Of a DNA stretch of 8,655 nucleotides, positions 6,868-8,655 are shown piece by piece. The notes under the pieces were generated by a model that saw only the letters and a program-made list of their open reading frames with translations, was not told where the DNA came from and made no database searches. Position 1 is the stretch's first letter; each line of letters begins with the position of its first letter. The stretch lies in contig JAZDLC010000365.1 in assembly GCA_043802345.1 (NCBI GenBank), positions 1 to 8,655 of the forward strand, written 5' to 3'. This DNA is from JAZDLC01 sp043802345. GTDB lineage: Bacteria > Planctomycetota > B15-G4 > JADJEK01. The translations under genes were made by a program, and so were the position numbers.

Positions 6868-7692
6868 CTAGGCGTCGTCGATGTCGATTCTCGCGGAGAA
6901 ATTCGGGCCGACGTTGAAGGTAGCAGTGGCTTCGATCGACGCCGGCGTCCCGGAGGGATTCACTCTCACCAGCACGACCGAGGCCGTCGTGCCCCGCAGC
7001 CCGGGCTTGCCAGCCAATCTGCCGGCGATCTCGCTCAGTTTGATCCCCGATCCTTCCGGCAGGGCAATCTGAGTGACGAAGTGCACCGTGTCGAGGGTGG
7101 TTCCCGATTCCGAGGAGCCGATCAGCAGGAACGCGAGCTTCAGACCCGGTTGGTTCGTGGGCAGCAATTCCATCGCCCCGCCACCGGAGATGCGGAAGCC
7201 GCCCTGAACCAAGGCCCGCTCGGCCTGGGATTCCAGGTTGACGCGCTCGCCATCGGCGACGCGGAGCACGATCCGGCCAGCCTCGAGTCCATCAGGCAGC
7301 GGATAGCCGAGGCCGATCAGGTGGTCGGGCAGGCCGTAGGGACCCCACTCGAGGATAGTCTCGCAGGCCGGTACGCTGAGCACTGCTTTGTGCGGGTCAG
7401 TGTACTGCTGGACAACATGTCCCTCGGGCGACATCAAGAACGTCAGCGTCTGGGATCCATCCGAACCGTCGTTTGCCGCGGCCGTGCCACCACCCCCGCC
7501 TCCGGCGCCGTCCCGCGATGGCATGTTGTACGGGGAGTCATTATCGCCGCCGGCCGCCAGCAGGGACGAAATAGGGAGAATCGTCACCACCGCCATGAGC
7601 CCAGCCAGCACCACGGCCAATCTCGACAGGCCCCGCCCAGACTGTTTGCTTATGGTTTCACCAGACATGACTGTCATCCAATCAGCGCCCAC
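6868..7692 (-). CDS. Predicted secreted or membrane-anchored protein of unknown function, 274 aa
   Basis: No family was recognised. The N-terminus has a basic, polar start (SKQSGRGLSR, 15-24), a hydrophobic core (about 25-46, LAVVLAGLMAVVTILP then SSLLAAGG), and small residues fitting a signal-peptidase I site near AAG (46-48). It could be a signal peptide or an uncleaved anchor. A low-complexity Gly/Ala/Asp linker follows (about 56-80, including six consecutive Gly). From residue 81 to the end is a soluble, probably beta-rich domain (TLTFLMSPEGHVV, IVLRVADGERVNL, TASVVLVRVNPSG, TATFNVGPNFSARIDIDDA) with a single Cys (110). The GTG start at 7692 is chosen over ATGs at 7677 and 7668 because AAGAGGTGA ends 6 bases before it. 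It follows the TPR gene by 13 bases, so the two are probably cotranscribed and translationally coupled. Existence of the gene is well supported; its role is not. Confidence 0.85.
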   Translation of the reverse strand: MGADWMTVMSGETISKQSGRGLSRLAVVLAGLMAVVTILPISSLLAAGGDNDSPYNMPSRDGAGGGGGGTAAANDGSDGSQTLTFLMSPEGHVVQQYTDPHKAVLSVPACETILEWGPYGLPDHLIGLGYPLPDGLEAGRIVLRVADGERVNLESQAERALVQGGFRISGGGAMELLPTNQPGLKLAFLLIGSSESGTTLDTVHFVTQIALPEGSGIKLSEIAGRLAGKPGLRGTTASVVLVRVNPSGTPASIEATATFNVGPNFSARIDIDDA

Positions 7693-7698
7693 ACCCGT

Positions 7699-7707
7699 TC
7701 ACCTCTT
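7699..7707 (-). promoter_or_regulatory. Near-consensus Shine-Dalgarno deciding a GTG start
   Basis: The minus strand reads AAGAGGTGA, close to the full anti-Shine-Dalgarno complement AAGGAGGTGA. It overlaps the TAA stop of the TPR gene (7706-7708) and lies 6 bases before the GTG at 7692-7690. It is by far the strongest ribosome site in the window and implies that ribosomes finishing the TPR gene can restart at once on the secreted-protein gene. Confidence 0.7.
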
Positions 7708-8653
7708 ATCCCGCGAACAGCATCGGGTAACGCCGCAACAGCTCAGTTCGGAAGGTTGCATGCTGAGCCAGCAGGGACCGGAAGACCTCCGCCTGCTCCA
7801 GCATGTCCCGGGCCCGCTCGACCATCTGGGGAAAGCGCTCCACCAGGTCGCCGAACGTCTCGGAAGATCGGTCGAATTTCCCCAGCTTGGCATGAAACAT
7901 CGCCAGGCTGAGGAGCACGGTGAAAAATCTGGAGTCGTTGTCGAGGACGCCCTCGGTGACGATCAGGTCAAAACACTCGATCGCCTTCTCGTATTCCAGC
8001 CGGTAGGCATGGGCGTTTCCCATGGCCTGCAGCGTCATGACCCGCATCGACTTGGGCAAGTTCGGAAGGGATAGGAGTTTACGGTACTCCCGTAGCCCCT
8101 CCTCCGGCCGGTCCACGCGCACAAAGTAATACCCCAGGTAGATCCTGGCCTGAGGATGGCTGGGATTCAGGATCAGACACTCCTCCAGGAACCGCCGCGC
8201 GTTGTCCAGGGGATTGCGCCCGGTCTTGGAGCCGATCCGCCCTGCCCTCCGACCTCGGAAAAGCTGGTCCGCGCGGCGCATGGACTGTCCGACCTTGCGT
8301 GGGGACCCTCCCGCCTGCCGGGCGATGCCAGAGGATTCCTTGACCAGGCGACGCCCCTCGGCCCGGGATCGCTCGATCGACTCGGTCTTCTTGTGGAGAT
8401 ACGAAATCAATCGGGAATCGTTGCCCGCGTGGAAATACGCCTTTCCCAGCTCGTAGAGCAGTCCAGAAAGTCGATCGAGGTTGGTAGCGAGCAGGGAGCC
8501 GTTCAGCTTCTCGAAGAACGAATCCTTGTCGAAGGAGGAGAGCACTTCCTGGAATTCAGCCGCATCCTGATGAGCGCGAACCTGCCGGCGGAGCAAATCG
8601 ACTGCCTGACCACAGCACTCGCACAGTTCCAGATGGATGAGCAGGGACTTCAT
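7706..8653 (-). CDS. TPR protein with anti-sigma-type zinc-finger motif at its N-terminus, at least 315 aa (may extend past the right edge)
   Basis: The visible start is HLELCECCGQ (7-16), which contains His7-x3-Cys11-x2-Cys14, the core signature of zinc-binding anti-sigma factors (zf-HC2/ZAS type). In that fold about 30 further residues, with another ligand, precede the His. The ATG at 8653, two bases from the edge, may therefore be internal and the true start outside the window. Residues 60-95 form a helical pair (YELGKAYFHAG). A basic linker follows (96-147). TPR-like repeats follow at about 151-184 (ARRFLEECLILNPSHPQARIY), 206-239 (LQAMGNAHAYRLEYEKAIEC) and 243-276 (LSLAMFHAKLGKFDRSSETF). 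TPRs bind proteins. No membrane segment is visible. It could be a soluble regulator of a sigma factor encoded just upstream, or the motif may only be structural. The TAA stop lies 13 bases before the next gene's GTG. Confidence 0.87.
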   Translation of the reverse strand: MKSLLIHLELCECCGQAVDLLRRQVRAHQDAAEFQEVLSSFDKDSFFEKLNGSLLATNLDRLSGLLYELGKAYFHAGNDSRLISYLHKKTESIERSRAEGRRLVKESSGIARQAGGSPRKVGQSMRRADQLFRGRRAGRIGSKTGRNPLDNARRFLEECLILNPSHPQARIYLGYYFVRVDRPEEGLREYRKLLSLPNLPKSMRVMTLQAMGNAHAYRLEYEKAIECFDLIVTEGVLDNDSRFFTVLLSLAMFHAKLGKFDRSSETFGDLVERFPQMVERARDMLEQAEVFRSLLAQHATFRTELLRRYPMLFAG

Positions 8654-8655
8654 GT

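Noticed and set aside
6016..7911. Long plus-strand open frame (631 codons) across the helicase, secreted and TPR genes
   Set aside because: It runs opposite the helicase N-terminal motifs and crosses gene boundaries. It is Arg/Gly-rich and without motifs. It is a shadow of GC-rich coding DNA.
1..8655. CRISPR arrays, tRNA/rRNA genes, insertion sequences, integrase or phage genes
   Set aside because: No regularly spaced direct repeats, cloverleaf or rRNA-like segments, terminal inverted repeats or transposase motifs were seen. The window is almost fully occupied by six minus-strand genes.

Overview
The window is GC-rich and fully coding on the minus strand. It holds six genes, transcribed right to left, with very short gaps. 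The organism is probably a Gram-negative bacterium with sigma-54 regulation and large FHA, TPR and CAP-domain proteins. Planctomycetota or a neighbouring GC-rich phylum would fit, but no marker gene fixes the taxon, so this is an inference.

Right part (8655 to 6868). The first gene encodes a TPR protein whose N-terminal residues carry the His-x3-Cys-x2-Cys signature of anti-sigma zinc fingers; it may extend beyond the window. Thirteen bases after it is a signal-anchored or secreted protein of unknown function. That gene starts at GTG behind a near-consensus Shine-Dalgarno sequence overlapping the previous stop codon. A GC-rich hairpin (6813-6842) lies after the pair and may terminate it.

Middle (6750 to 4591). 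This is a complete PcrA/UvrD-type superfamily 1 DNA helicase with all expected motifs and the C-terminal Tudor-like domain.

Left part (4598 to 1). The helicase gene overlaps by 8 bases a compact sigma-54 activator. The activator is an AAA+ core with GAFTGA but no recognisable receiver, GAF or FHA sensor and no C-terminal DNA-binding helix-turn-helix. Next is a 1020-residue protein with an FHA domain, a Pro/Ala linker, one membrane segment, a long helical/TPR-like region and a C-terminal CAP/SCP domain. Last is a second FHA protein, cut by the window edge just where a membrane segment seems to begin.

The most interesting unit is the left one: a sigma-54 activator reduced to its motor, next to two FHA proteins that look membrane-anchored. 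One reading is that the FHA proteins supply, in trans, the sensing that such activators usually carry in cis, linking a periplasmic CAP/TPR module to sigma-54 transcription. This is a hypothesis from architecture and gene order, not shown by the sequence.
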